In this document: positions 32,955-44,785 of the stretch, piece after piece
Position numbering within the stretch: position 1 is the stretch's first letter
Layout of the letters: the number at the start of each line of letters is the position of its first letter
Origin: Rhizopus arrhizus
Lineage: Eukaryota > Mucoromycota > Mucoromycetes > Mucorales > Rhizopodaceae
Reading direction: 5' to 3'
NCBI GenBank assembly: GCA_024220505.1
Contig: JAKZZE010000014.1
Location: forward strand, 310,001-374,000
Length of the DNA stretch: 64,000 bases
Notes under the pieces: model-generated
Database searches by the model: none
What the model was told of the DNA's origin: nothing
The model's input: only the letters and a program-made list of their open reading frames with translations
Translations under genes and position numbers: made by a program

Positions 32955-34556
32955 ATGGTTCCATTCACATCTAATTTTCCACTTGAATTATTTGATAAAA
33001 TATGTTTTTATCTTACAAAGAAACAAAAAGCAATTTGTCAATCTGTCTGCCAAGATTGGAAAGTTCTCTTTGCTGCTTCACAATATCGACATGTTCAAAT
33101 CATCGGACAAAGACAGTTTCAATCCTTCTTTCCTTCTCTTTTAACTTGTGGATATTACATCAAGACACTCTCTATTCAAGATGTCTGTATTTCATCCAAT
33201 CAATTCAATTCACTACCCACCCTATCTCCCTTTCTTTATTCCCTAAGACTTATTCACGTTCAACCAACAGAACCTATAAATGATCAAGTATTTAAAGAAT
33301 GGAAATACCTAAAATGTCTGGATCAAGACATCATTCACCAAATAACCTCTTATCCAACCTTACTTTCTCACTTATCCATTCATCTCAACCCATCTCAATC
33401 ACTCCATCCTACTTTTCATCCAAACCTAAACCATCTCATCATTCGATCAGGTATCATCTCTGTTCCTCAACTGAATTTGATCCATCAAGCCTGTCCAACC
33501 CTTCAGGAACTTTGTCTGATCGATGTCTGTCTGGAACATTGTTTTGAACATGAAACAACAGCTGCAGTCCATCTGCAGATCTTGAAGGTTGAAAACGCCG
33601 AGGGATTGAATGCAGAGTGGTTAGAATATTTTGCGTTAAAATATCCCAATCTGAAAGAGATTTGTCTTTGGAAACACATCGATCAACCCACACTTTCCCC
33701 AGACTCACTTCAGAAACACTGGAGAGCGGTTGCCCAGTTTGGTCATCGCTGTCATCAGCTGAAATCCATTCATCTTCTCAACCTACCCGTCAATCAGTGG
33801 TTATTTCAAGCCCTGGACTCTGCAGGCACAGAGCTCGAGAAGATCGGGTTGGGTGACATGACCGAACGCACATCGGACGCACTCACCGCCTTGGTTCGAT
33901 CACGTCAGCAGGTCACTCATCTCACACTCTGGGGTTGGCCATCGCTCTGTATTCCGGGCATGATGGAACACATGGTCCGTCTCGTCGGCCGCTGCAGTCA
34001 TCGGCTGGTCTCCTTTGAATTCTCAATGCAATTCTCTGGTATTCGTAACTCACCCTTTCCTCTCACTGCCCTCTTGACCTCCTCCAGCACCCTAAAGCAA
34101 CTTGACCTTGGCTGTATCCAGACTGTCTCTATTCCCACCTATCAACATCTGACTTTAAACAAACTTGTCCTGAGAGATAGCTGCTTTCGGAATCAACTCT
34201 TTCAAGACCTGACCCATCTCGTTCCAAACCTAGGTCATCTCAAACTTGACTCGTGTACGTTGATTGATCAAGCTCACCAAGAGATCAAGATTCATTTACC
34301 TCATCATTCACTTCAATCACTTCACATCAGCAGCATACGACCTCCTTCTAACCATTATCACATGAAAGTGATGAGAGAAGTCAAATTTTTTAATGTCCTC
34401 ACCCACCAACAAACCATCTATGAACTGATGGATTACGAAGGACATCGACCGACTCGATATGCTCGTCTTGAACCCGACTTTGTCACTGGTCCTTGTGCTT
34501 CTATTCAGTGTGCAGTCTTGGGTGAACTTTTGATTGCAGGATTTTTAATAAACTAA
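32955..34556 (+). CDS. F-box and leucine-rich-repeat protein
   Basis: Probable substrate-recognition subunit of an SCF ubiquitin ligase. Single exon, 533 residues. An F-box opens the protein (FPLELFDKICFYLTKKQKAI, CQSVCQDWKVLF). Irregular leucine-rich repeats follow (for example LSIHLNPSQSLHPTFHPNLN, LHQACPTLQELCLIDVCL, YPNLKEICLW, LVPNLGHLKLDSCTLIDQ). This layout is common and multi-copy in Mucoromycota. The coding sequence is noticeably more GC-rich than its flanks (33.4-34.5 kb), which makes opposite-frame shadow ORFs. The start is the ATG just before VPFTSNFPLELF; an upstream alternative frame at 32887 is out of phase with the F-box. Confidence 0.85.
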   Translation: MVPFTSNFPLELFDKICFYLTKKQKAICQSVCQDWKVLFAASQYRHVQIIGQRQFQSFFPSLLTCGYYIKTLSIQDVCISSNQFNSLPTLSPFLYSLRLIHVQPTEPINDQVFKEWKYLKCLDQDIIHQITSYPTLLSHLSIHLNPSQSLHPTFHPNLNHLIIRSGIISVPQLNLIHQACPTLQELCLIDVCLEHCFEHETTAAVHLQILKVENAEGLNAEWLEYFALKYPNLKEICLWKHIDQPTLSPDSLQKHWRAVAQFGHRCHQLKSIHLLNLPVNQWLFQALDSAGTELEKIGLGDMTERTSDALTALVRSRQQVTHLTLWGWPSLCIPGMMEHMVRLVGRCSHRLVSFEFSMQFSGIRNSPFPLTALLTSSSTLKQLDLGCIQTVSIPTYQHLTLNKLVLRDSCFRNQLFQDLTHLVPNLGHLKLDSCTLIDQAHQEIKIHLPHHSLQSLHISSIRPPSNHYHMKVMREVKFFNVLTHQQTIYELMDYEGHRPTRYARLEPDFVTGPCASIQCAVLGELLIAGFLIN

Positions 34557-34767
34557 AGTGAGATCAAACCAAAAAAAAAAGAACGATCTTTTCCTGTTCC
34601 TTTCTTTCTTCTTGTTGACCCAAAGAATAAATTTAAAGATCCATACGATCGAATTGTGTACACAATCAAGAATACATTGTGTTTATTATTTTTAAAAAAG
34701 AGATTCCAATTAATTTCCAAAAGAGAAATAACACAGTCATTCTCTCTCTTCCACTAATGTGAATCCA

Positions 34768-35683
34768 CTAGGAAAATTCACTACAGGTTTCTTTGGTCGA
34801 GATCGCTTGTTGCTCCAGAGTTGATTCATCACATATTCTGTCAAGAATACTAATCAAAGTATCCAGATTACCAGCCATATTCTCTGAATCTCCATCTGAA
34901 TCCATCACCGTCCTTGTCTGTAACCAACTTTCGATTGACTCTACAGACAACGAGTAATCTGGATCACGAATCAATTGAGCAGCACTGAATCCAATCATAC
35001 ATCGAGCCACAGAGTCTTGTTTGATGATGCTTTGATATCGTTTGATCAATTGACTGAATTCAGAAACGAGAGTGATGTATTCCCTATTGTCCTTTTCGGC
35101 GTGCGGCATGTATCGGAAATATAAATGAAAAAAAGAAAAGCAAGGTGAATAACAAGTGTCTGAGACATGCATCATAAAAATGGAGATAAAAACCATGCCA
35201 CCCACTTGTCTTGTACGGTTTTCAAGTCTCTATTGGCGCATTCTGATAAATTCTTGATTTGGTTTATACAAAAACACACCAAATATCAGAATCTTTTTGA
35301 AATGATTCATTTCAGCTTATAGAATCTTTTTTTACAAGAACTTGTTCTGTGACACGATGTAGTTGAAAGACTAGCAACAACACACAATGTTTGCATTGAA
35401 AATCAAAACATCCAATGGAATGTCTAATAAAAAATAAAGTCCTTTTTTCTTTTTTGCAATCATCTTTATTCTTTTTAGCTGCACAATAAAACACAGGGCA
35501 ATAGGGCACTGGGTGAAAAATATGTTTTGTAAAGTATCGATGACTTTTGCTCTTTATTTGATCAAGAAGAAAACACCAGGTAACACATCAAAAGATAAAG
35601 ATGATTAAAGACTCGTTACCTTTTCTAGTTTCATTCTTGCTGTCGAATGGGAGAGTATCTTCAAGCGTTGATGTTCAACTAAT
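34768..35683 (-). CDS. Unassigned helical protein, partly resolved exons
   Basis: The 3' exon (to 34768) reads YMPHAEKDNREYITLVSEFS, QLIKRYQSIIKQDSVARCMI and GFSAAQLIRDPDYSLSVESI, ending in a loose acidic tail. Two shorter upstream exon-like stretches are NLSECANRDLKTVQDKW (about 35200-35254) and EHQRLKILSHSTARMKLEK (about 35624-35680, between a clean acceptor and gtaacg donor). Together they look like a coiled-coil or helical-bundle protein, perhaps BAR-like, but I cannot assign a family. The first exon and start were not found. Confidence 0.45.
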
Positions 35684-35949
35684 TCAAAAAAAAAAAAAAA
35701 AAAGAATAGTGTAAGCAGTGAATAAGTATACATTATCGCATTCATTTATTCCATATCCTGCTTTTCCTTTCGTGAACAATTTTTTTTTTTTTTTGATAGG
35801 GGAAAGAGGGGAATTAGTTTTGCCTTGAATCTAAATTAGGAAGGTGCTTACGAAACCCATTTACTTTCATAAAATAGGTCAAAACTTGCTACTATAAAAA
35901 CCATAAACCAATTTATTCTTTCTACTTGAATATTTACAAGAAAAAAAAA

Positions 35950-37165
35950 ATGGCAAAAGAAATCAGATCTCTTCCTAAAATGCAATATGTTCGTTTTGGT
36001 AACACTGGTATGAAAGTAAGTGCATAAAGAAGATGAAAAAAAAAAAAAAAAAGATCAAGGCTAAATTTAAAGAAAAAAGGTATCAAGATTTTGTTTGGGA
36101 TGTATGTCCTATGGCTCTTCTGAATGGCAAGCTTGGGTAAAAAACGAAAAAGAATCCTTAGAGTTGATCGGTAAAGCCTATGAGGCCGGTATCAATTTTT
36201 TCGATACGGCCGATATTTATTCCAATGGTGAAAGTGAACGTATCTTGGGTAAGGCCATCAAACAATTCAACATGCCAAGATCTCGCATTGTGATTGCCAG
36301 CAAAGTCTTTTTTGGCGTCTCTGATGCCAGTCTGGATGGCGCATCTCAAGGACACGATGATTTTGTGAACCGGGCTGGTCTGTCGAGAAAACACATCTTT
36401 GATGCTGTCGATGCCTCTCTCAAGAGATTGGATGTTGATTATCTTGACCTTTATCAAATCCATCGTTTTGATCCTGTAAGTAAAGAGATGGATCCATTTT
36501 CTTTGTGAAATAATACCTTCTTCAAAGGAAACACCTATTGAGGAAACAATGGAAGCATTGAATGATCTGGTTCGTATGGGCAAAGTAAGATACATTGGTG
36601 CAAGTTCTGGTCATGCCTGGGAATTCCAAAAGGCCAATGCGATTGCTGAAAAGAAGGGTTGGGCCAAATTTGTTTCAATGCAAAACTTTTACAATTTGCT
36701 TTACCGTGAAGAAGAACGTGAAATGATTCCTTACTGTTATGACAGCGGAATTGCCTCTATTCACTGGTCACCTTTAGCAAGAGGGCTGTTGACTGGCAAG
36801 AATCGTAATTCGATTCGTGAAAGCTCCGACCCAAGAATGTCGGTCTATTTTGCTCAAAAGGAATCTCAGAATAATGAAGCCATTCTTAACAGAGTGCTTG
36901 AATTGGCTGAGAAGCATCAGCGTTCTCCTGCTCAGGTAAATAACAGGATAATTTAGCGGAGAAAAAAAAAGATTAAACAATATATTTACTGTAGATTGCA
37001 TTGGCATGGATGTTGACCAAACCACATGTTACTTCACCTATTGTTGGTATCAGCAAAGAGTCTCATTTGTATGATATATTACATTCATTAGATCTTAAAC
37101 TGACTGAAGAAGATGTCAAGTATCTCGAAGAGCTTTATATTCCTCGTAACCTTATTCCAATGTAA
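35950..37165 (+). CDS. Aldo/keto reductase
   Basis: NADPH-dependent oxidoreductase of the voltage-gated-K-channel-beta-like / YajO-type AKR group. Exons 35950-36015, 36080-36475, 36528-36935 and 36995-37165 give 346 residues. The AKR barrel signatures are VRFGNTGMKVSRFCLGCMSY, the catalytic Asp/Tyr in INFFDTADIYSNGESE, catalytic Lys in RIVIASKV, His in DLYQIHRFD, and the cofactor end ARGLLTGK ... PAQIALAWMLTKPHV ... PIVGISKESHL. Substrate unknown; such enzymes usually detoxify carbonyls. A TATA-like TATAAAAA lies at 35893-35900, about 50 bp before the ATG. Confidence 0.93.
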
Positions 37166-37338
37166 ACATGATCATAGTTTACTGCAAAACAATTAATTCT
37201 TTATAGTAAAAATAAAAATGTGTTTATGTCAACTGGACAAAACGAGCTAAAATTAGAAAAAGCTACTATTTTTTTTTTTTTTTTGACTTGGAAATTTTTT
37301 TTTTTTAAAATTTAATTTTCCTTTCTTTTATTTTAAAT

Positions 37339-40300
37339 ATGGAACAAGAGCAAAAGTCATTTCAGGAATTAAAGAGCAAGTGGGCACAAATCGAAGGAGA
37401 ACACCTACCACCACCTATACCTCCTAAACCTACTTTATTTTCAATAAACAGTAATAACAGTAGTAACAATAGTCATAGTGATACTACTATAGCTATTCCA
37501 ATAACAGAACAACAGGAGCATAAAAAAGATAATTCCTACATAGCAGAATCCTCTGATCACATGAAATCATCCATATCTCCACCAAAATACGATCCATTCA
37601 GTGAATCCAGTGAAGAATACGATGATGATGATGAAGAAGTAGTAGATCATGAAGTAGAAGAGGAGGATGGACTAGATGATGGTTTGATACAGCAAGTTCA
37701 AAAGACACATTTACAATATACAAAATTAGAAGAGTCACGTTCCCCGACCGTTCACGCTCAAGTCATTCAAGATAAAAATTCAAAGAAACCTCCTCCTCCT
37801 CCCCCTCCTAGCAGAAAATACCACAGCTCTGTACGCACCGTTTCACCCAACCAATCTTCTTTACCTCCTCAAGTGCCCTTTCAACCTTCTGTTAATATGA
37901 TCCCTGCCAATAAATCCGACATTGCCCCACCACTCTTACCTCCTAGACCAGCTATACCTCAACTTCCACCTAGACCTTCTCAATCCACCCTCGCCCGTGC
38001 ACATACCATTGCCTCTCAGCAGCACCATCAACAACAACCCATTTTCACGGCAGAACCCGAACAGGAAGTGACAACCGACCCAAGAAATATCGGCCTGAAA
38101 CGTGCCAACACGGCCATCACGACCACCAAACGTGCCATGTCAAGAAGTGAACTTTTCATGACAACCTCCGTCTATCCCGACTTTTCTCAAGCGTCACGAA
38201 ATCCGCCGTTTTTTATCGACCAAGAGACCAAGATCTTTTCGACCTCACACAAAGGATCCCTTCCGGCCCTTGTCGCGACTCGTAAGATCATCATCACCGG
38301 CACCCACCTGCTCAGAACGTGGGATCTTCACACCGGCATACCCTTGACCACCATGGCCGACACAGACGTGAGCATCAGTGGCAACGAAAACACAGACAAG
38401 GTACGCGCGATCGTGTTCGCACCCTGCCGTTCACCTGCAGATGAAGGTCAGTATGTCTGGGTGGCTCGACAGGACTCTGGCCTGTCCGTGATGGATGTCT
38501 TTGCGGGCAAGGTGCTCAGCAGACGACACGACGTTCATCAGGCACCTATCTCCTTCATGCTGCGTTATAGAAATTCTGAGATTTGGTCGATTGATGAAAG
38601 CGGAATCTTGAACGTCTGGGACCTGACAGCGAGTGATCATCATCCAGAGAATCCGCTGTTGACCGCGATGCCTCACCGGTACATTGTCACCTCTCATGCG
38701 ATTGCCTGTACGATCTATGGCACCAAGCTCTGGATGTCCACCGGTCGCACCCTGGCCTCTCATGTCATCTCCACTTCCTCTGGCGAATCACCACCGCCGA
38801 TCCGTATACCGAATGATTTGGGCAACATCACCAAGTTGATCACCATACCCTATCACCCCGGACGTATCTTTGCCTCTCATGATGACGGCAAGATCTCTGT
38901 TTGGGACACAGAGACAGTCGAGCGAGTTCAGGTGATTACCGTATCCCTCTATGGTATCTGCACCATGGCCTGTGTGGGTGAGTATCATGTATGGGCTGGC
39001 TATAACACGGGCATGATCTATGTGTATGACACTCGACCTGAGAAGTGGGCCGTGGTCAAGGTCTGGAAGGCACATAACGGTGCGGTCACGCAGTTGGTTG
39101 TGGATGAATCCGACATACTTTGGGATGAAACCAAAGGAAGACTACAAGTGTTGAGTAGTGATTCAAATGGTTATATTGGTGTATGGGACGGTCTCTTGAC
39201 TGAACATTGGAAAGGTAAATGAAAGAAAAGTAGCGGTCTATGTATTCATCCATCTTCATTTGTAACAGAAAGTCAGATCATTCAACGATCTACTGAATTT
39301 TGTACATACGATGAGGCCCGTATCATGCTCAGCTCGTGGAATATTGATGCCAACAAGCCAGAAAAATTAACAAAGGAAGATGATAATGAAGTGCGCAAAT
39401 GGTTAGGGGGTATGGATAATCCAGACATTATCGTAGTTGGTATTCAAGAAATTGTTGACTTGGAATCAAAAAAGCAAACTGCACGTAAGTCTATCGATCG
39501 AATAAGTCTTCATGTATTCACATCCCAGCATAGGCTCTTTGTTTTTCAAAAAGAAAGTGGAAGAAACAGAGGAAGTCTTGACTCACCGATATAAATTATG
39601 GCATGATTATCTGGTTCGGATCATTGGCGAAAATTATGGAACTCATGCGTATACTGTGATTAAGACGGACCAAATGGTTGGACTGTTTAGTTGCATCTTT
39701 GTGAGATCTACAGACATGAACCGAGCAATCAGTGTTGAGTCTACCTGTGTAAAGACAGGTCTCAAGGTGATGAACAAGAGTATTCATGGTAATAAAGGAG
39801 GTATTGCCATACGATTTGTCTATGACCACTCTTCGCTCTGTTTTGTCAACTGCCATCTGGCCGCTGGTCAATCACACATTCAGCAGCGTAATGCGGATGC
39901 AGAAGGCATCCTGCAGACCGCCACCTTTCAACCAAAAGAATATGCCAATGTGTTTAGTCACGGAGGCGATGGCAGCCTTGTGTTGGATCATGAATTTTGC
40001 TTTTTGAGTGGTGATTTGAACTATCGTATAAAGATGAATAGAAATGATGTCTTGAGATTACTGGCAGATACAAACAAGGAAGAGGCTTGGTCCAAGCTCC
40101 AGTTGGAAGATCAGTTGCTGAAGCAAAGAACAAATAATCCTCTTTTCAAACTGCTACAATTTGAGGAAGCACCCATTCAGTTTGACCCGACCTACAAGTA
40201 TGATCCTGGTACAGACTTTTATGACCGATCAGAAAAGAAGCGTGTGCCTGCTTGGTGTGATCGTGTGCTCTACAAAGGGAAAAATATACAGAATCTTTAT

Positions 40301-40570
40301 TATCGAAGATACGAAGCCAAGGCCTCTGACCACCGACCGATTGCTGCCGGTTTTAGCATTCGAACAAAAGTGGCGGATCCAAAGAAGCGGGACATGCTGT
40401 CTTCAAAGGTAGATAAAGAATGGATCGAACATAGAACTCGGTTTGTGCGAGATAAGAAGGCAAGATATGTTGCGGATTATGAGCGGTGCTCGTTGACCGA
40501 TGCATTCAAACTTCTCGAAAGCTCGGATTGGGATGTCAATGCTGCCGTTCAAAAATTACTTACAGTTTAA
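37339..40570 (+). CDS. WD40-repeat inositol polyphosphate 5-phosphatase
   Basis: Removes the 5-phosphate from phosphoinositides or soluble inositol phosphates. Exons 37339-39214, 39269-39484 and 39534-40570 give 1,042 residues. Order: Pro-rich, acidic, low-complexity N-terminus (residues 1-270, with KPPPPPPPSRKYH and PPLLPPRPAIPQLPPRP, potential SH3 ligands); a WD40-like propeller (about 290-625, e.g. TGTHLLRTWDLHTGIPLTTM, GYIGVWDGLLTEHW); then the 5-phosphatase domain. The catalytic blocks are SSWNIDANKPEKL, VVGIQEIVDLESKK, NKGGIAIRF, FVNCHLAAGQSH, FLSGDLNYRI, VPAWCDRVLYKG and ASDHRPIAAG. The last 25 residues (DAFKLLESSDWDVNAAVQKL) resemble a UBA-type helix pair. WD40 plus 5-phosphatase is the architecture of plant 5PTase12-14 and some fungal proteins. 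Confidence 0.92.
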
Positions 40571-40998
40571 TTTGAAAAAAATAAAAGTCTTGTATTTTTC
40601 GTATGCTACACAAAAAAAGTGCACATACCATCCATTTAACTTGTGTATCTATTCATTCATTTGTAATACCTTCATGTTAAATTTGTTTTTGATACAACAC
40701 ATGTTTGTCTATTTGTATTACATTGATTTTTGCTACTAAATCAACATGTCCTTTCAATTCATAATTTATTGAACAACATTAATAAACAACCTATTATTTT
40801 TTCATGGCACCTTTCTCTCACACTCATTAATTTAGTAATTGTACAAAAGATCAGAATTATACTTTTCCTTTTCGATACAAATCATTGCTTGCTTCTCAAT
40901 GAGATCATTTATTCTTTTTATGAGGATGAGCAAGACTGTAACTTGTTTATGTACAAAAGACTTTTTTTTTTTAAATTCTAAGTACAATTTTATTTCAC
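40571..40998. other. Convergent 3' intergenic region
   Basis: 428 bp between the stops of the 5-phosphatase and CorA genes. T/A-rich; contains AATAAA-like signals on both strands (for example 40580s and 40780s). No gene. Confidence 0.5.
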
Positions 40999-42632
40999 TT
41001 AAATCAACCTTAGCTTTCGAGCAAATGTAAGTGAAAGAATGGCAAAGACAACGAGACTAAAGACAATCCAAAAAAAGTAAAGCAAATTATCATAATCCTT
41101 ACCGGGCACCTTGACGTTCATACCTAAGGACAAAAAGAAATTTTTTTAAATTGGACATATAACAATACAAGGATAAGCTTACCCCATAAACCAGTGATTA
41201 AATTCATTGGCAACAAAACAGTAGCAAAAATAGTTAAACGTCCCATAACATGATTCGTAGAATTCGACGTCTGAGTCAACTCGATCGACATGCGAGCCAG
41301 ATAATTTGATTCTGACCTTGCCAATACGGTCTCATAATGGTTCAAGTTTTGTAACATGGTCAAGATGTGATCCTGAACATCCCCCAAGTAAAGACCCACA
41401 TCGGGATAGATGCGGCCTACCTCTGTCTCATTTAATTCTTCCTCGACACTGTCACCTCTCACCGTACGTTCCTCCATACGTTTCATGAGCGCCTTGACAA
41501 CCTCTGCCTTTGTTCCCAGCAGTCGAACCATCTGAATCACTCGTTTTCTGCAGGTACCTATCCTCAAGACCATATCGGATTGATCTGTCTTGTACAGCAG
41601 AACCAGATCATCAATCGTGTCCACCTCGGACTCTATTTGTTGAATCATTGGTGCAAAACTATCTGTGATTTCGTCAATGATCGCATAGTTGATCCAATCC
41701 GGTACGACCTCAATGTAGTCTTGTAGCTGAAGTACTCTTTGTATAACATGTTCTACATGAGGTACTTGTCCAAAATGAAACTAGTATAAACAAATAAATA
41801 TCACACCTTGATTTTCACGTTCATGTTTATTCTTACTGTTAACATGCATCGCCTTGAGATGATGTTGTAAAACGTCATTGGCTGAAGTTGTTGATGGTCA
41901 TACAAGAACGCACGATAACAAACAAACATGTAATGCCTAAAGACATCACATTTTTCACGTATTTCGTGGGCCATGATATCTTCCGTAGTCAATGGATGGA
42001 TATGAAAAATCTAGAGCTTGTATAATAAATAAGGAGGGAAACAGATTTATATTGGAATTACATACTTTGCTGATCGCTTTCATTTCAGCTAGTGAAGGTG
42101 AAGTAAAGTCTATCCAGTAATTCTCCTTCATTAATAATTCATCAACAGTCAAATGAGATGGTAATCTTAACTCCATTAGTGATCGACCTCGGATGACGCC
42201 TGTGTCTGGATGATAGTACATGTAGCGGTCTTCTTTACTATTTTCTGACATGCTATGATGATGATTATCGCCATATAAACTTAATTTTTTAACTTGCTTT
42301 GTTTTTGTTGGATGCCGATAATTCTGAGTAGTGGTAGTATACATGTCAATATCAGAGAACCAAGAAGACAATGCGTTCACATTAATACTATTATTAGATT
42401 GCTTTCTTTGGGCTGGTGGTGTGATGGCTGCTGTAGTCGAATCCGAAGAAACTGATCGACTGGCTGGTCTTTTTGTAGGAAAGCAGATATCTTGTTCTAC
42501 TTCAATGGATCGGTCAAATAATTTATCCAAGTCTTTGGGTTCCGTTGCTAACAATAAAGTACTTCTTTTATTTTCTGATACTGTCCTTTCATGATCTGTA
42601 TGTGATGGATAATAAGGATAATTTGGATCCAT
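40999..42632 (-). CDS. CorA/Mrs2-Alr1 superfamily Mg2+ transporter
   Basis: Membrane ion channel for Mg2+ or other divalent cations. Exons 42632-42066, 42010-41837, 41780-41183 and 41123-40999 total 487 residues. The long cytoplasmic N-terminus is Ser/Thr-rich and includes YHPDTGVIRGRSL. Then come NYWIDFTSPSLAEMKAISK|, FHIHPLTTEDIMAHEIREKC, the helical funnel, and two C-terminal TM helices joined by the signature loop GLWGMN (with an intron inside Gly of GMN). The last helix ends FSLVVFAILSLTFARKLRLI. A fungal Mnr2/Alr-like eukaryotic CorA is most likely. Exon phases agree throughout. Confidence 0.9.
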
Positions 42633-43043
42633 GGGTTTTATTAAGAAAAAATAAAAAAAATAAAAAATAAAAAGAATGGAGAGCCCTTTATTAACTTACG
42701 ATCACATATTAACATATATAAAAAAAGGAGAACATTGTAGAAATAAAAATGGCATTCATTATATCCTCTCCAACAAGGAGAAACACCTCTTTTTTTTTTT
42801 TTCCTCCCTCCTCATTTTAGCATAAACTATTCTTGATTTATAATCCCCGCAATACAAACTATGATACCAACCTCCGCCCGTAGCAATTTAGCGGTAGTTT
42901 TTTTAAATATCCAATCATGGCCCAACACACAAATAGTTTCACTTGCTATAAATTTGACTTTATAAAACAAAAAAGCAACACAGCAAAGTCCCTCTTTTTT
43001 TTTTCTTTTTTTTTTAATTTTTATTTTTACGCATCTACACATA
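42633..43043. promoter_or_regulatory. Divergent promoter of CorA transporter and PDI
   Basis: 411 bp between outward-facing starts. Near PDI are TATAAAT (42947-42953) and TATAAAAC (42961-42968), then a T-rich leader before the ATG at 43044. CCAAT at about 42911 could be a factor site. No clear unfolded-protein-response element (CCAAT-N9-CCACG) is present. Confidence 0.5.
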
Positions 43044-44650
43044 ATGGTCAAAAAGTCCTTCTTGCTCGCTGCTATTGCCACCACTTTTAGCGCTCTTACT
43101 CAAACTGTATTAGCTGACAGTGATGTACTTTCTTTGACTGATAAAACATTTGATGAAAATGTTTTGAATCAAGACCTTATGTTGGTTGAGTTTTTTGCTC
43201 CCTGGTGTGGTCACTGCAAAGCTTTAGGTAAATCATACATGGCCTCTTTATCATATTAAAAAAAGCTCATTATTTTCTTTTTTAGCTCCTGAATATGAAA
43301 TTGCCGCCACACAATTGAAGGAGAAGAATGTTCCTCTCGCCAAGGTTGACTGTACCGAAAATGAAAGCCTCTGTCAAAAGCACGAAATTCGTGGTTACCC
43401 TACATTAAAGGTCTTTAGAAAGGGCGAGTCTACAGATTATAAAGGTGCTCGTAAAGCAGATGGTATTGTCAGTTATATGCAAAAGTAAGTAGTGAGTGTC
43501 AAAAAAAAAGTACCCTTTTTCTAACATACAACACAGGCAAACCTTACCTGCTGTCTCTGAATTGACTTCAAGCAACTTTGAAGAATTCAAGAAGTCCGAC
43601 CGTGTAGTTGTTGTTGCCTATGCCTCTGATGAAGCCTCTAAAAAGACCTTTGCCGAATTGGCCGACAAGAAGCGTGACGAAATCAACTTTGGTCTTGTGA
43701 CCGATGCTGAACTTGCCAAAGAACACAAGGTGACTGAACTCCCTGCTGTAGTTGTCTATACCCAATTTGATGACGATGCACAAAGTTTCACCAAGTCTGG
43801 TGCATTTGAATCTGAATCCCTTTTGGATTTCATCAAGGTCAACTCTCTTCCACTCTTGGACGAAATTGATGCCTCCAACTTCCAATCTTATTCTGAGTCT
43901 GGCTTACCCCTTGCCTACCTCTTCCATGACAACGCTGAATCCCGAGATGCTCTCATCAAGGCCGCCAAGCCCTTGGCCGAGAAATACAAGGGTAAGGTGA
44001 ACTTTGTACACATCGATGCTACCAAATACGGTGGTCATGCCGATAATGTCGGTTTGAAGGAAAAATTCCCTGCTTTCTCCATCCAACATTTGGATACTGG
44101 TGCCAAATTCCCTCTTGATCAATCTTTGCCCGTGGATGCTGCCCATTTGGAGACCTTTGTTGATGATTACGTTGCTGGTAAGATTAAGCCATTTGTCAAG
44201 TCTGCCGAAATCCCCGCTGAAAACAATGGCCCTGTCAAGGTTGTAGTAACCACTCAATTCAAGGACATTGTCCTTGACAAGTCCAAGGATGTCTTTCTTG
44301 AAGTTTATGCCCCCTGGTGTGGTTACTGTAAGCGTTTGGAACCTTTCTGGACTCAATTGGGTGAACATGTTGCCAAGACCACTGACTCTATTGTTGTGGC
44401 AAAGATGGACGGCACTGAAAATGATATCCCTGAAGAAGCCGGATTTGATATTGGTGGATTCCCTACACTCAAGTTCTTTAAAGCTGAGACTAATGAAATG
44501 ATCGACTATGACGGTGATCGTTCTCTTGGTGACCTTATTTCTTTCTTGAACAAACACAACAGCAAGGGACTTGAGTTCACTGTTCCTGAAGAAAAGAAGG
44601 AAGAAGAAAAGAAAGAAGAAGCTGCTGATAATGTTCACGATGAATTGTAA
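43044..44650 (+). CDS. PDI1: Protein disulfide isomerase
   Basis: ER foldase with two catalytic thioredoxin domains. Exons 43044-43227, 43286-43484 and 43537-44650 give 498 residues. A signal peptide ([20 protein letters not shown]) precedes a first domain with [20 protein letters not shown]. Two non-catalytic domains follow, then a second catalytic site in [20 protein letters not shown]. An acidic/Lys tail ends in HDEL for ER retention. The first site is the usual CGHC; the second is CGYC, a His-to-Tyr change that should alter its redox potential. Length and layout match yeast PDI1. Codon use is strongly biased, as for an abundant protein. Confidence 0.95.
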
Positions 44651-44785
44651 ATTTTCTCACATATCCCCCTCATTATAAAAAAAGAATTAAAATTTGGCAT
44701 TGGAATTTTTCCTTTTAAGTGGGTTGTATTAATCTGTGAAACCATTGTAAGCTTTATTCGTATAAAAAAAAGCTTTTCAAATAAT

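Noticed and set aside
33002..33856. Additional genes in the overlapping ORFs of the F-box gene
   Set aside because: They are shadow frames of a GC-richer leucine-rich-repeat gene with no start context or motifs.
35312..35509. Cys-containing 65-residue minus-strand ORF
   Set aside because: AT-rich, no splice or start support, overlaps probable introns of the 34.8-35.7 kb gene.
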